From positions 1,178,001 to 1,242,000 of the forward strand of contig JACGCK010000005.1 in NCBI GenBank assembly GCA_014925825.1: DNA of 64,000 bases, given 5' to 3'. Shown piece by piece: positions 21,107 through 34,539 of the stretch. A model generated the notes under the pieces. It saw only the letters and a list, made by a program, of their open reading frames with translations, had not been told where the DNA came from and did no database searches. How positions within the stretch are numbered: position 1 is the stretch's first letter; every line of letters begins with the position of its first letter. The translations under genes and the position numbers were made by a program. The DNA is from Pholiota molesta. Taxonomy: Eukaryota > Basidiomycota > Agaricomycetes > Agaricales > Strophariaceae.

Positions 21107-22841
21107 GGCTGAGCGCTGCAGGTGAGCGGGTGCAGAGGAAAGGCGCAAACGCGGCCATGATGAAAGAGGGGCAATATTATAGGATCTCTCGGCAAGTAGT
21201 CCAGATTGTTCGCATGCTTTGGCATTTGTGTGTTGATTCGTATATAGCTCCAAAAGGAGCCGATGTGTGTGTCATCTCACCATAAGTAGGCATGATTCTG
21301 CATGATTGCAGCATGTGGCATGCTGCTGTGGAGTTATTTCTACCCGTTTAGCACAGATACTAATCATTTCACACCATGATGGTGGTGCAAAAAAAGCCGT
21401 CGGGCTCGGAGGTAAGAGTATTTTTGCAAACTGAAAGCGCAGCAAAGGCGGAAGTTGGCGCCCGGCGAAACAGGAATGGACCGCACCCTGGTTATGAGCG
21501 AGTCTCCGCAAGTACTAACTGCTGCCGCGCCTCGATTGACGCTGGTGACATGATGTAACCCTGCCTGTGACTTCGCTATGCTTGCTCTGCTCAGCGCCTC
21601 TCGCAGTGGCTTATCTGTGACGCGTTGACGGCTTGTCTTCTCCGCCTCGGCGTACAGATACAGAGGCTTAGGTGCGCGAGGTAAATGTTGCCTGGTTTTT
21701 TAAATTTTGAAGCCAAGAAATGGGAATGCTCCTAGGACTTCAAACATACAGATCGGTATTTCGTGCTATTCCATTATTGTGCTAGGGTCTTCTCTCTCCA
21801 CCTCTTCGGGAACCTGACTGTGAAGAGGCCGAGGAGCCTGCTCGTCCGGGTCCCTCCTGGTCCCTCCAATCCATCAAATACTCTGAATCAACTTTCTCTC
21901 TCTGAGTTTATCGAAGTTCTAGAATCTCTAACTGCTAGCATTCACCGCTCCTTTCTGTTATGCACTCGTGACTTGGCGGCAGACATACACGCGCTAGCCT
22001 CGAGGAAAACGGAGAGTTCTCTTAGATTCTCTGCCATTCCATACCTCAGAGCTGATTCTTTTGAACGTGTTGCCCGTCACGTTCCCCAAACCATCAGATT
22101 CTGATAATGAGTTCCGTCAACGGGGGTTCACTGGCATAATTGAAAAATAACTCATTCCCATGTATTGTGTACTCACGTGAACTCCCATGCTATGAATACC
22201 TCAGCAAATTTCGTCCTGCAAGTTGCTTGGGTACATTGAGGCATGATGCTTGCTTGGAACTTAGTAAGAGGCTTTAAGAGGGAAAAGAGATGATTTGATA
22301 ACTTTGATTGCTAAGAGCTGTAGTGAGCAGATATGCTGTGCAGCGGTCAGAGGCTGGTCCGTCTAGATTCATGGTGCTCAATGGCCGGCATGGTTTAGCG
22401 CCAGTGGGAGTTAGCTTATACTTATTAGTACTAAGCTATAAATAATGTAATCTTCATACATACGTCCTGTCAACTCTCAGTATAGCCGCCGAAGTACTTA
22501 TATGGCCCTCAACTTTAATTGCGGATCTATACTTACAGCCTGTATCGAATCTACTCTATGCATCACTACATAAGTACTACTACTACATAGAATAACGTAT
22601 ATATCGGTAGAAATAAGAATTGGCCAGCCCAAACCAAGCCCATACTTGCCACTGGAATTACTCAGCCAATGTCTGACTCATTCAGCTAGAATTGTAGAGC
22701 TCGGTATCGCTCTTCTTCCAAATGTTTTGATTATAGATTGTACTAAGGTCAGTGGTAGAGTTTGAAAGTCCACTGCACATGATCTGAACTGAGGAGGCGC
22801 ATGACGATCGTGACGAACTGATTCCAAATTCCCTCTATCGG
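21107..22841. other. Long divergent intergenic region
   Basis: About 1.7 kb between the divergent starts of the GH5-like gene and DPP3. A 113-codon open stretch at 21763-22104 begins with GTG and has no recognisable domain. The 22250-22800 part is AT-rich. Nothing else is supportable. Confidence 0.4.
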
Positions 22842-25800
22842 ATGTTACGAGCCGGTCATAGGATTCGAATACAGCAGCTCTTCAAGCAGCCTGCTGCCTG
22901 CCATCGCGATCAGTCTTATCGTATACCATCGAGGCGATTGACCAGAAATCAGTTTCGAACCCAAAATATACGCAACATGGCCAATGCTGCCGCTACCAAC
23001 GCAGAGCGATTCCTTGCGGATCGCGCAGCTCCTTTATGTAGCCTTGACATTGCCAATTCGTTCGAGCAATTGAGGTATGAAGGCGGTCCATCTTCGGACG
23101 AAATTGCAGGATCATAATGATCATTTCAACCCAGCGACAAGGAGAAGAAGTACGCACATTTTCTGGGGCTCGCCTCTTGGGCGGGAGCCAGGATCATCCA
23201 AGGCAAGTCGCGCCATATTTCAATCTTGAAGCCTCGAAAGTCTTATTTAAAGCACCAGGACAATGGACACCTCAAGCACAGGAACTTTATGATCTTCTTA
23301 TCTTGACGTTCAGTGATGGCAAGGGAGGTCTTGCGGACTTGGATGTGTTACAGACGTCTGCGGGCCTCACTTCGTCCGAATGGGAAGACTTGTTGCAATA
23401 TACCACACAGGCGCGTCAACTCAGTGTCTTCTGGTGTACCACTTCATTTTCATAGATTTACCATCAAAATACTTTCAGGTTTTAAGCAATCTTGTGAATT
23501 TCAAGTCGTTTGGATTCACAAAGCTCGTGCCAAGAGTATCTTCCGACAAGTTCGAAGCTGTCATCACAACGTCTGCCAATAGCAACAAAGCTGTACCTCT
23601 TTGGAAGAATGTAAGCTCACTAAGTAAATATGTTTGATATAGACTCTTCTCAATGTCCCTACAAATCATTTTCCAGCTGAAAGAACACATCTATGCCACC
23701 AGTCCTGAATCTAGTCTTTTCATCGGAAAGCGTAATCTAGGACATATATCAAATTATTATCTCGGAGAACCAATCAACGACGATGAAGTTGCTGCTGTTC
23801 AGGCGGCGGCCGAAAAAATTGGGATCGATGTCTTGAACACCAGGTTGGACATTTGCTTTTAATTTCATTTCCATTGATTGATTTCAACCTGTATCTTCAA
23901 GAGTGGTAAAAAATGGACCTAACAACTTCACACTCCTGGTTGCCTCGGCTGATGCCACACAATCTGCGGCAATCCATGAAATTGACACTAAGAGTGGAGA
24001 TAAGGCTAAACTTCAAGTGCAATATGGCGACTTTTCTGATGCTCTCACTAAAGTTGTCGATGCTTTGAAAGAGGTTCGTCACCACCGCATCGTCTGTGTA
24101 TGAGCACCACTTAGATGGAGATGAATAGGCAAAGAAGTACACCGCAAATGAGAACCAAACCAACATGATAGATGCATATATTCGCTCGTATGCTTTTTTA
24201 CCAACTCCACATGGTTATCGCTTAAAGTCTACAAAGGTTCACAACTGGATCTATTCAAGACCACAAGGACGGATCAAAGTGGTGGGTCAAGGATGTTGGC
24301 CCTGTCGTCGAATCCTACATTGGCGTGAGTGCTGTTATTGATCAATGAGGCTCTGATAAATTGAAAACAATATCTCTAGTTCATCGAAACCTATGTGGAC
24401 CCATATGGAGGTCGTGCGGAATGGGAAGGTGGTTTACTCTTATCTGCTCTGTATTTGAACTATCTAATGTGCCGTTAGGATTTACTGCGATCGTAAATAA
24501 GAAACTCAGCGCGAAATATGAAACCCTTGTCAATGGTGCTCCAAATCTTATCAAAGTCTTACCATGGGGAAAAGATTTTGAAGTCGATGTCTTCCGAAAG
24601 CCCGATTTCACCGCCTTAGAAGTAGTCTCCTTCGCCACCGGAGGTGCCTCTTTTTGGAACGTAATTCCCTTCCTTGACTTTCTAATTTCTTTACTTCTCA
24701 GGTATTCCTGCAGGTATCAACGTGAGTCTTTTCATTCGGTTTCATCGATTTAGCTGTTCATATACTGATCGACTTTATGTTTAGATCCCCGTAAGAGACA
24801 CAATTATGTTGATGTATAGGTATTAATGGGCATCCAGAATTATTATGATATTAGGGAATCCACCGGTTTCAAGAATGTTTCGTTGGCCGTAAGCAAATGC
24901 AAACCTTCCTATATGATTCCTTGGGGAAATTGATTGCCTATAGAATATTCTTGCAGCCAAGGCTCCAAGTATGTGTTGCCATTGTCACTTTGATAATTTT
25001 TTGATCCCAATGATTGTAGACGAGGAATTGACTTTCATTCATCCTGACGATGTCGAACTTTACAATACCTGGGACAACAGGGCATTTGAGCTCCAGGTCG
25101 CCAACCATGAACTCCTTGGTCACGGCTCTGGAAAACTTTTTGAAGAGTACGCAGAGGGGACGAAGAACTTCGACCCAGACAAGGTGAACATCAGTGGTGT
25201 TATTGTTTGTTTCAGTTGTTTATTGACCACATTAATAGGTCATCAATCCACTTACTGGTGGAAAGATGTAAACATCCTTTATGAACACTAAAATCCTCAC
25301 ATCTCTGACTGATTATGCGCAGTACCTCATGGTACAAACCCGGTCAAACACCCGGCTCTGTTCTCGGAGAGGTGTCTTCGTCCATGGAAGAATGTCGCGC
25401 AGAGACTGTGGCTTTGTATCGTGAGTTTCAATCTCTCATTACTCGGATTTCGGTGCGCTGATTCCGGATCCCTCTTTAGTTGTCAGCAACCGTGATATCC
25501 TCAAAATATTCAATGTCAGTGACATTGGCTCACTGCTTTGTTCTGTCAAGCTCATGTGCTTCTACTTCACAGTATGTGGATGAGAAGGAGATAGAAGACA
25601 TTCAGTATATCACATTCCTGTTGATGGCTCGAGCTGGTTTGCGAGCTCTTGAATTTTATGACCCTGCCACTCAGAAGCATGGCCAAGCTCACATGCAAGC
25701 TCGGTATGACAGAATGAACCACTTCGTCTGTTCGCTCAGCTAATGATACCGTGTGTTTTACAGGCTTGGTATCACACAGCACCTTATCCATTCAGGGATC

Positions 25801-26282
25801 GCCCGTTTAGAGGAAGTGCGAGAAAATGGTACACTCACTAATCTCTATGTTAGGGTACGCCGCACATTGCAGGATCATTTTGGCGACGGACATCTTGACT
25901 CACTGGTTCCCCTTAGGTTGATCGGTCGCTCGTACTTTCGAAGGGAAGAGAGGCGGCAGGCAAACTCCTAGTGGAGTTGCAGGTTCGCAAGAGTACTGCA
26001 GATGCCGCAGGGGCCCGGGAGTTCTATACCAAGCTCACTAAGCCTATCCCAGGCTGGGAAGGTGAAATTCGCGATTTGGTATTACGCAAGAAGCTGGTGC
26101 GTCCAGAAGCTCCCCCTCGTAAGGATCTGCACTGACATGGGTAATTTGCCTTATCCGATATCCAGCCTCGCAAAATATTTGTACAGCCTAACACGGTGTT
26201 AGTGGATGATAAGGTCGTTCTGAAGGACTATCCTTTGACACTTGCGGGTGTCATCCAGAGCTTCATTGAAAGGAACCTCTGA
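22842..26282 (+). CDS. DPP3: Dipeptidyl peptidase III (peptidase family M49)
   Basis: Zinc exopeptidase releasing N-terminal dipeptides, normally cytosolic. Multi-exon; the upstream ATG at 22842 adds about 45 basic residues before MANAAATNAERFLADRA (ATG 22977). The longer form could be a mitochondrial or alternative form, and the shorter one matches the usual start. Diagnostic motifs: HELLGHGSGKLF (about 25107-25140), the M49 HExxGH zinc site, and EECRAET (about 25387-25410), which supplies the third ligand. YVDPYGGRAEWEG, NIPNYYDIRE and TWYKPGQTPGSV are further family blocks. One intron (23203-23258) is GC-AG with donor GCAAGT. Stop TGA 26280-26282. Confidence 0.95.
23203..23258 (+). other. 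GC-AG intron in DPP3
   Basis: The donor is GCAAGT and the acceptor CACCAG. Splicing joins ASWAGARIIQ to GQWTPQAQELYD in frame; retaining it or using nearby GT sites breaks the frame. Confidence 0.7.
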
Positions 26283-26516
26283 CCTTCCTGGAGCTGGACT
26301 GGCTGAAGAAATCACGACTGCCATCAAGCAATAAATGGTAACAATGTAATCTACTTAACAGTGGTGTAAACAAATGCCCGAAATGCAAACAATATGAATA
26401 GCGTGCAAAATTAGTCTCCATATGATAATGGTTATAGTGTGTATAAATCAAAGGAATAATGGCCGCTAGACCTGAGCCAAAGTTTAAATACTATGATCCC
26501 ATACTTTTATGAGCGG

Positions 26517-28437
26517 TTATGATGTCTCCTTAACGAGTGCCACAATGACTGTAACACTTGAAAAATGCGCCGTAAATATCAACCCGATGATCAATCAATG
26601 ACTAGAGAAAAAGACTTACTCGTCGGGTTTCTACGTTATCGTACGGAGAACCAATGTATCAGCTTTTTTATTCTGGTAAAGGAAGACAGAGATCCACTTA
26701 CACCTCCCCGGAAGTACATGCCCTCCCTTGATGCTTCACCTGATGAAATGATCAGTTAGGATAAGGAGGGCGAAATTTCTCAGGAGACAAAATAGGTGGA
26801 GTCGCAGAGATAAAGACGACAATGACTTACGCTCAAACGGGCTGACTTTCGTCTTGTTTTTCATGCATGAACGGGCATAATCCACCATGCGATCTGCCAT
26901 GATTTGGACTTGCTGCTCCTCTGAACCACCGGCACGCGCGATCAGCGAACAAATTGTCTGCATTTCACTGGGGAAAACATTGTCTGAGAAGCCATCCGTC
27001 TGTCGGGAAATTGACATCATGTCAACCAATCAAGTATACTTCGAAAAAGTCAGAGGGAGCGCACATAAGCAATGACAAGGTCTCCGTCCCTTAATTTGGA
27101 TTCAAAGGTGTCTGCTTCATGAGGCGAGTCGATACAGGCACGGGCAAACTTGCGCCCCGAGTTTGCAGGAAGTTTAGTCAGTTGCCTGCCGAAAAGAAAA
27201 ATGTGATTAGGCGACCACGATCATGTTATATTTGATGGAATTCACGTCCGACTAACTTGGGACAATTGAAGAAATGCGTTTGCGAACGCTGTCGATGAAT
27301 TATGGAATTTCCGCGAATGATTGAGAAACCACTATCTCCAAGGCTAGATCTCTGGAATCAGAACGTTTAAACGGATGGATGAGCAAGAGTGAATCAACTT
27401 TGCCGATCGTAGGACTCCAGAAGAAGCATTCAGGCTGATGATACAGGCCGTACTTGAACCTTCAAGAATATTCAGATTCAGATTCATGTCCCAATTTGCC
27501 TCGTTCTCGGGGCGGGCGGAGAAACTCGTGAACAAGCTCAGAACGAACCCATACCTGCTTGGACATATTTCTCCCTGAGGACACCTCCATAAGCCAGATC
27601 TAGGCACTCGTATGGCGTAGTTTCCCAGCCCTCTATTTGTTCGCGCTCTTCGTAGTCCATGGTGGGATCGATTTCTGGCTCGCCTGGCCACGCATTACGC
27701 GAATACCGATGAGCGTGGTACATGAGCGCCTGCGAGAAGAGCGCGGGGTCGACGCCGCTTTCGATCCAGCCTCCGACGCCGTCAGCGACGCCGAACGATA
27801 CGCCCTCCAGAACCGAAAGACGATACGCGTCAGCAAAACGGAGCGGGGCCAGCGATGCAGCACCGCAGCATAGAGGACGAGGAGTAGATACATACTGAGC
27901 GGTTACGCATCTATGCCCATGAACGTGAATATAAAAAGAGAAAGAACGCGTTAGCTAATTCATGCAGAGTAGTTCTGAGAGCGTTGGGAATGGTGTGCAT
28001 CCTTGCTTTAGGAATAGTAATGAATATTGACGCACCTCCTGGACGAAGAAGAAATCTTCTCCAGCGTCAACGCTCTTCGCCTTCTTTGGCCATTGGAGCA
28101 TCTTGTCTCTCCACGAGCCAATAAGCGTGTCAGGCGGGAAAGGAACTTTCTTCATAAGGTTCGGGTCCTGTGGCTTCCCTACCCAGCTGACACCGATGTG
28201 GAATGTGTATGGTCGTTGGGTGAGGAGCGTTGGCTCGGGTTGGGGTCCCGTTGGTGAAGATGTTGTAAGAAAGCGCGCGCGCGGCGTCCTACGCGCTATC
28301 TGCCTCGCTAGAGATGGCCTGTATATTCTGAAGGCAGGCGAGAGGTATCGATATGGCGGAACGAGCATGGTAGAGAGGAAGGAGGTGGTGGCGCCTAGCG
28401 CGGGACCGCCAGCGACCAAGTACTTCCACCACCTCAT
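26517..28437 (-). CDS. PTC7: Mitochondrial PP2C-type protein phosphatase (Ptc7/PPTC7-like)
   Basis: Metal-dependent Ser/Thr phosphatase; Ptc7 in yeast acts in mitochondria on coenzyme Q biosynthesis. The start ATG at 28437 is followed by a basic, hydrophobic targeting-like N-terminus (MRWWKYLVAGGPALGATTSF, later RQIARRTPRARF). Domain blocks in order: FHIGVSWVGKP, EDFFFVQE, GVSFGVADGVGGW (metal-binding Asp), GSSTACIISLN, NLGDSGFSIIRG, LRDGDLVIAYTDGFSDNVF, and the end KPDDVTVIVALVKETS with stop TAA 26517-26519. The last part depends on an 11-nt micro-exon (26620-26630). The gene converges with DPP3 (234 bp between stops). Confidence 0.9.
26620..26630 (-). other. 11-nt micro-exon of the PTC7 gene
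   Basis: Minus-strand AAACCCGACGA is bounded by a TAG acceptor and a GTAAGT donor. Only with it does the frame run from FRGG to KPDDVTVIVALVKETS. Confidence 0.7.
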
Positions 28438-28809
28438 AAGTACCACGTGAACTTATGCTTGATAAGATAAATTTTCAATGTTCGTTAATCGAGATGAAAG
28501 AAATGTATATTGATAATGCTGGTCCTAGGTACATAAATCAAAGCAAGCGAGTGACGACGATCAGACATCCAATGGATGCTCGTGGCAAAATGTTGGGGAT
28601 AGAAACGCCGCGAGACTTGGGTATGTAAAGCGATGCAAGTATCCTAATTATTTAACGAAAAGAGTTCCCGTGCCGAAATAAGAAACACAGATGGTCTATG
28701 CTATTATGATGATGATACAGGATATATGTCAAGCGGGGTAATTGTGCGCGTGAAGCCGTAAGGTTCTTAAATGCTGTCACAAACGTGTTGGTTATAGGCG
28801 TTAAATTGT
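28438..28809. other. Intergenic: PTC7 promoter and FKS1 terminator
   Basis: 372 bp without coding potential between the PTC7 start and the FKS1 stop, both on the minus strand. No distinct motif stood out. Confidence 0.4.
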
Positions 28810-31800
28810 TTAGATATTCTTGCAGATTGAACAGCTCAACGTGATGCGGTCTCGGAAGAGAGCAGCTACAGGGAAAAGGTGAGTATCTGGTTGAGAAATA
28901 GGAGAGTATAGAACTTACGCAGCACGATCAGCGACGAAAGTAAAGCAACCATGAAGATGTAGATCACGGTATACTTGACGACGATCCACCTTCGCTGTCT
29001 CTTCTGCTTCATCGAGAACAGCGGAGCGCGGATCTGTTTGGACGGACGGAGCCAGACTACAGAACCAACCAGGAATTGTCAGCGCAGGTCACGTAGCAGT
29101 TATAGAGAGGCACGTACACAACATCGTTGAGTGCAAGGTATTCGCATACGGGATCAAGACGGGCGGTGTCAAGATAATGAGCAAGAAGTGACCAAGCAAG
29201 AAATCGGAGCCCCAGAGCGACATTTCCACGATCTTGACGAGGAACTCGCGAGCAGGCTGAGACATAGCAGAATTGCCGAGTCCGCGTCCGTACCACTTGC
29301 CTGTCCACCATGCGCGATTCGTCTCATCATGCTTGAACTCACGAGTGAGGAAGACGGCGATGAGGATTTTCTGAATCGTGCGCTGGATGGCGATGATAGA
29401 AATAACACCAAGCACAGCGTGCGATGCATCCCAAAGTTCAAGGAACCACTAATCACGGTTGTCAGCAAAAATAGGGGAGTCCAAGTTGAAAAGAGGCGTA
29501 CGAAAAGCTCAAAAAATGCAACCAAACCAAGCAAACTAAGTATATGCGCGAGCGATGCCATGACCGATCCAAATTTCGCCCATGACTCCATCATAGGGCC
29601 CAAGAACAATGAGACGAAGAAAAGTGCAATGAGGACCGCTCCGTTCCATACGACAGGTCCAACGGCGATGATGGCGATGCGGATGAGCGGGCTTGGCGGT
29701 AATACACCGTCTTTATCCGGGAACGACTTCACAAACATGTACGCGACGATGAACAGGATGGATACGCATATGGGCCAAATAATCTCAGTGAAGATAACCG
29801 TGCGCCACGTTGCGCGGGGCACATCGCCTGAGAGCTTCTCTGAGGGATGCCCCAGCTTTTTCTTCTTGTAGCCAGTGATCATCGTGCGCGAGAGCCTACA
29901 GTACCCATACCAGCTACTCGCCGACGTCTTCGAATTGCCGCGCGACATCCAACGCAGGAATTCGCGGTAGTCGATGATAAAGTCAGCATACGAGAATTGA
30001 TGAGGATTGAACAGGAATGGCGCGATGCACAGCGAAAGGACTGACAGCCAGAAGTAAATGAGATGGGGAATCCAGATTGACATCGTCACGTAAAGGAGCA
30101 GCAACAGGTTGCGCATGCCCATGTAGATGCTTGGGCCGGCGAAGCGCGAATAGAGGATGCTGAAGGACAGACGAGTGGTTGCGAAGCCACGTCCAGTAGC
30201 GATATAACGGGCACCTCCAAAGGATAGATTGCTCAAGATAGAGTTGGAGTAGATCCGCGTGGAGAAGACTTCGAAAATAGGGGAAAGGGAAAGGAAATGT
30301 TTGCCCAGACGAAGGAGTGCCTTTCCTGTTCCTCTTTCAACTAATTCTAAAGCACCATACACAGTGAGTATCATAAACAGAAAGTGAACTGCCGGGAGAA
30401 AGTACCTTGCAAGAAAAGAGGCAAGAATGCGATGAAGAATACCAAGAAAATAGAGACAATGCAGCGCCTGATCCAGTCAAACACGGGAATGAGATTGTAG
30501 CACCCAGGCTGCCCGCTAATGACTGTGCCCTGGCTGTTCACTTTGCAAATAGCCAGCTGTTTGTTCAGTGTGCCGATATAGAGCACTGAAACCAATATGT
30601 CAGTGGCCGCAACAGACAAAAAATAGAAAAATAAAAAGACGCACTGGTCACCATGAACACTTGGATTGAATAAATGACCAAAATGTTGTTAACATGGAAT
30701 CCAGGATGACCATAATAGAATGTCAAAAAGCGGTCAATAGGCAATTGCGTGCCTAGGTAATAATACTCGCGACTGAGCATCTGCTCCCCCATACCCGTTC
30801 CAATCTTGGTCTGGAAATTCAAGATCGTGCCAAAGCCCAAATCACGGCCCTTTCCGCACTGGTAGTACTCGCTATGCTTGATTCGACCGCCACGACCGAA
30901 TGCATTCATACCCGCAAAGATATCCTCGTTCAAATGCAAGCCTTTCTGCGCCTTCGACACACCCCCACGAGTGTTCATGAACGTCGCGTTGAGGAAATCC
31001 GGATGTCCATAATGCAACTTCCCTCCGATCCACGCGAGCGCACGAGCGGTGAGCGTGCCGAATGTCTGTTCCTTGCCTGCAGCGATGTCACCAAGTACAC
31101 CAATGTTTTCCGAGAAGATATACTCGCGCGTGCCGACGATGGCGACAGGTGACTTATTGAACTCTTTATGGCCCCACTGAGCATACGGGCTCTGGCTGGA
31201 TACCTGCAGCTCTTCGAACTCGCCCAACACATTCCGGATCTTAATGCATTCCTCGAGGTAGTTGTCCTGGTTCGCGTCGATCAGTTGCAAATACTCGCCG
31301 CGATAGAAGACCATTGCGTGGTTCTGGTTGTCGCTCTTTCCGTCACCAAGAATGGGGTTTCCAGGCAACTCAACGCGGAACTTCGGCTTGCGTTTCCCAG
31401 TCTTTTCATCGATCTCTGAATGTCCGTCAATGAGCGCGGAGAAAAGCCGCGCCTCGTCGCCCTTAGACGCGCCCGGCTCCTCGTCGAGATATGCAATCTG
31501 AAGATCGGGGTACGCACGCAGGAGGAACTCAGCATTCTCCTGCTCTTCCTTGTTGAACTTGGAGAAGCGCTGCATTGAAATCGTCACCTTGAACTTCCTC
31601 CTTGCCATACGTTCGAGTTCGCGCTCCAATCGCTCTGTGTTGCCCCCAAAGTTGTGCACGATGTCAGGGTTCTCGACGCGATAGAGTAACTTGATGGCCT
31701 TGGAATAATTCATCATGCCCGACACGGTGCGATATAGGGTCTGTGCGCGCAGTGAAGCCCAGATGCGCGTGCGAAGGGTGTATTCGGGTGAGGACGTCTT

Positions 31801-34430
31801 GAAACCAATACAGTAGAAGGGCAAATCATCAACTTTCTTGCCACCTTTTTCGCTGGTTGTTGTTGCAGTACCATCTGGGCCGTCAGTCTCCTCGGCAAGA
31901 ATTTTGGTGTCCTTGACAAAATTGTCCCATTCAACTGGATGAAGTTGCTTGAGATACTCGAGCAATGTGACGCGAGTATTCTGGTCTTCCTCGCGGATGA
32001 TTTCACGAAGGGAGAGTAGAATTTTCTCTGAGTAATGGGGCACGAGGACAGTAAATGTAGGCATGGCATCGACGGGCAGTGGCTCAGGAAGAGCTGTGGT
32101 CAAAGATGAAGCAAAGAACGAGATACGGCGCTCAGCTTCGCCTCCAACGGGGAAGAAGCTGCTAGTCGGGCTATCCTGATTAGTGAAAAACGGTGGCGCA
32201 CGCAATGTCCTTCGTCCGTCTGGTCCGTCAACTTGATGGTACAACAATCTCTGCACGTGGTCGATTGAAAGGAGATGCTCGCGATACATCGAAATAATAA
32301 CCGCGTTCCAAATTTGCGAGACGAGCACTTTGGGCTTGTACTTGATCTCCATCTCCGATGTCGCGAGGAGCTTGGCATAGATGCGTTTGGGCAAGCGAGT
32401 ATAGATGTCCTTCCATGGTGTCCAAATGGAGAGCCCAAGCGCGAACGAACGCCCAATACTGAAAATGACGATCCAGATGATGTACCAGAGGTAGGTGTCG
32501 AGGAAGAAGAGGACGAGGTCCATGACATACATGATCGCGAGGGTGAACGGTACCTGATTCGTGCACAGTGCATTTCCGAAGAACTTGTCATTACATCCCT
32601 GCACCTTCGTGCGCGCCATGACAGCGATAGGGCTGCTGAAGGAGGAAGTGAGAAAGAAGTAGGATTCTATGAACTTGCAGCCAAAGATAAGTAACCATAG
32701 CGAAATAGAGGCCATCCGTGCGCTTTTTGTCAGCGCTGGGTACGAGGCAGTGAAGGTCTGCGAGGCCATGTATTTGCGTGACTTGCCAGCGACGCGATCG
32801 CCGAACATTCGCCCAGACGGGATGATACCAAAGGCAGCGGTTACCACAACAGACACAAAGAACTGCACCATGCCGACAATAAGAGGAATCTGCGTCTGGT
32901 TGGGCAAATCGTCAACCATGGCGATGTAAAAAGTCGGTCCAGCGGTGATGGCGAGGATGACAAGCAAGAAGATAAGGCGGGTGCTCAAATGCGAGGCGTT
33001 GTTCCACGTGGTCGGGATATAGGAGAATTCGGCGATGGTAGCAAGGATCATGATGATTGTCGACACTGCGCCTCCCAGGGCGACAGCGGACCATGTCATC
33101 GGTGCCGAAGGGCTTGTTTTGAGGCGAGGTGCATAGACTCTGGGCGAGTTAAATGCAGTGTAGAAGTAGTAGACTGAGATGTGTAGAACCCAAATCCTGT
33201 TAAAGTTAACAAGGAGATGGGCAGAGGACCGCTTCTCGAAGTAGGTTTTAAAGAATACACGATCCCACTCTATTTGGCTGAGTTTCATGAAACGTTGGGC
33301 TGGAGGGACGTCGACCAGTCGTTGCCCTCCTCTGATGACTATTTTCGCCAGACCCTCAGGGTACCAAAATAGCTGATTAATGTCGTCGTAGCCAATGATT
33401 TGTGCATGATCCTTTTCCTTGCGAACGAATTTTCCATCAACAACCTCATAGCCTTGATCACGCATGAAGCGATACAGGGGCTTGATGACGGTCTGGAGAT
33501 AGAGGCCCTCGGGGACGGGTTCAATCATGTTCTGGCATTCTGGGCTGCGGTAGTAGTCATCTGCGCACTTGAAGATGAAGCAGAGACACTCTGGTACGAA
33601 GCGGACGTTCCCAGCCTCGCCCCAGCAGAGAAGGAAGAGCGCAATCTGCCGAAGCCTGTCGTACTGGCTCATGTTGTTCATGGCCTTACGCCAGCGGTCC
33701 AGGGCGGTGTCGAGGGACTTTGAACCAGCACCACCAGCTGTCTTGACGCTCTTGAGACGTTGAAGGCCCGGGTTCTGGGACTGGCCGACGGCATCGTCAA
33801 GGTTGAGCTGTGCGGCGAAATACCACTTGCGGTAGTTGGCATGCTGACCACCGATGTAATCTGCATGCAACGTCAGCAACGCTTGGTTTGGGGACATACG
33901 GGACGCGCGGGAGTCGAGCAGTTGCATAGTAAAATCGAACTAGGAACGTCAGTGAAAGCCGACTCAGATATCGGGCGGACTTACCATGTTGCGCATGGAG
34001 TCGTTCTGGAAACCGAATTTTTGGGCGAGGTCGAGGAAGATGTCCTCGATTTCCTCTGTAGACATGGGTATCTGACGATCCGCAGACCATGCTGGGTAGT
34101 GTTCGGACGAAGTGAGGGCCGGGTCGGCGAAGGGTGATATGCTGGGTATACTAGAGTGGGAATCGACCGATGGGTCATAGCGACGGTTGAAAATGTCCGA
34201 GCCGGCATCACCTGAAAGCCGTCAGCGACGTTGCTAGCAGTCGCAAGAGAAAATGGTACCTGATGTCTGGTCGTAAAAAGCGGGTGCACCAGCGAGCCTG
34301 GATGTGCTGGAGTTCATGTCATAGTGGTCACCGTTTTCCGAGTACTCGTCGTCGGCGCGGGGGATGCTGTTGGGTTGTATGGATAGTGCGGGCGGGGATC
34401 CTGCGGCGTTGGGAACGCTACCGGGGGCAT
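28810..34430 (-). CDS. FKS1: 1,3-beta-glucan synthase catalytic subunit
   Basis: Plasma-membrane GT48 enzyme making cell-wall 1,3-beta-glucan from UDP-glucose; activated by Rho1 in other fungi and the target of echinocandins. About 1,740 residues in about eight exons, the largest 33927-30565. N-terminal cytosolic domain: [40 protein letters not shown] block of membrane helices (about 33200-32500) precedes the central catalytic domain ([87 protein letters not shown]). A second set of membrane helices follows, ending ..LSCSICKNI at TAA 28810-28812. The start is uncertain: [12 protein letters not shown] (34317) is in frame with the rest, while ATG 34430 opens a plausible N-terminus that joins only if one base is restored in the C run at 34359-34363. 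Confidence 0.95.
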
Positions 34431-34539
34431 GGGGACAGAAGGAGGGAAAGAAAAGGAATGTGGTGGTCGTCAATACCTTGTCACTGGTGGTGGAAACGGA
34501 GAGAAAGAGGCGTGGGAATCCGTTCTTGCCCCTCCACTT
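34431..34539. promoter_or_regulatory. Very short FKS1 / LRR-gene divergent spacer
   Basis: About 110-220 bp separate the divergent start codons, depending on which starts are used. It must hold both promoters or 5' UTRs. No TATA box is evident. Confidence 0.35.

Noticed and set aside
21763..22104. 113-codon plus-strand ORF between the GH5-like gene and DPP3
   Set aside because: Starts with GTG, no acceptor-exon-donor structure or domain; left as intergenic.
32100..32694. Long ORFs in other frames inside FKS1
   Set aside because: Shadows of the FKS1 coding frame without own motifs.
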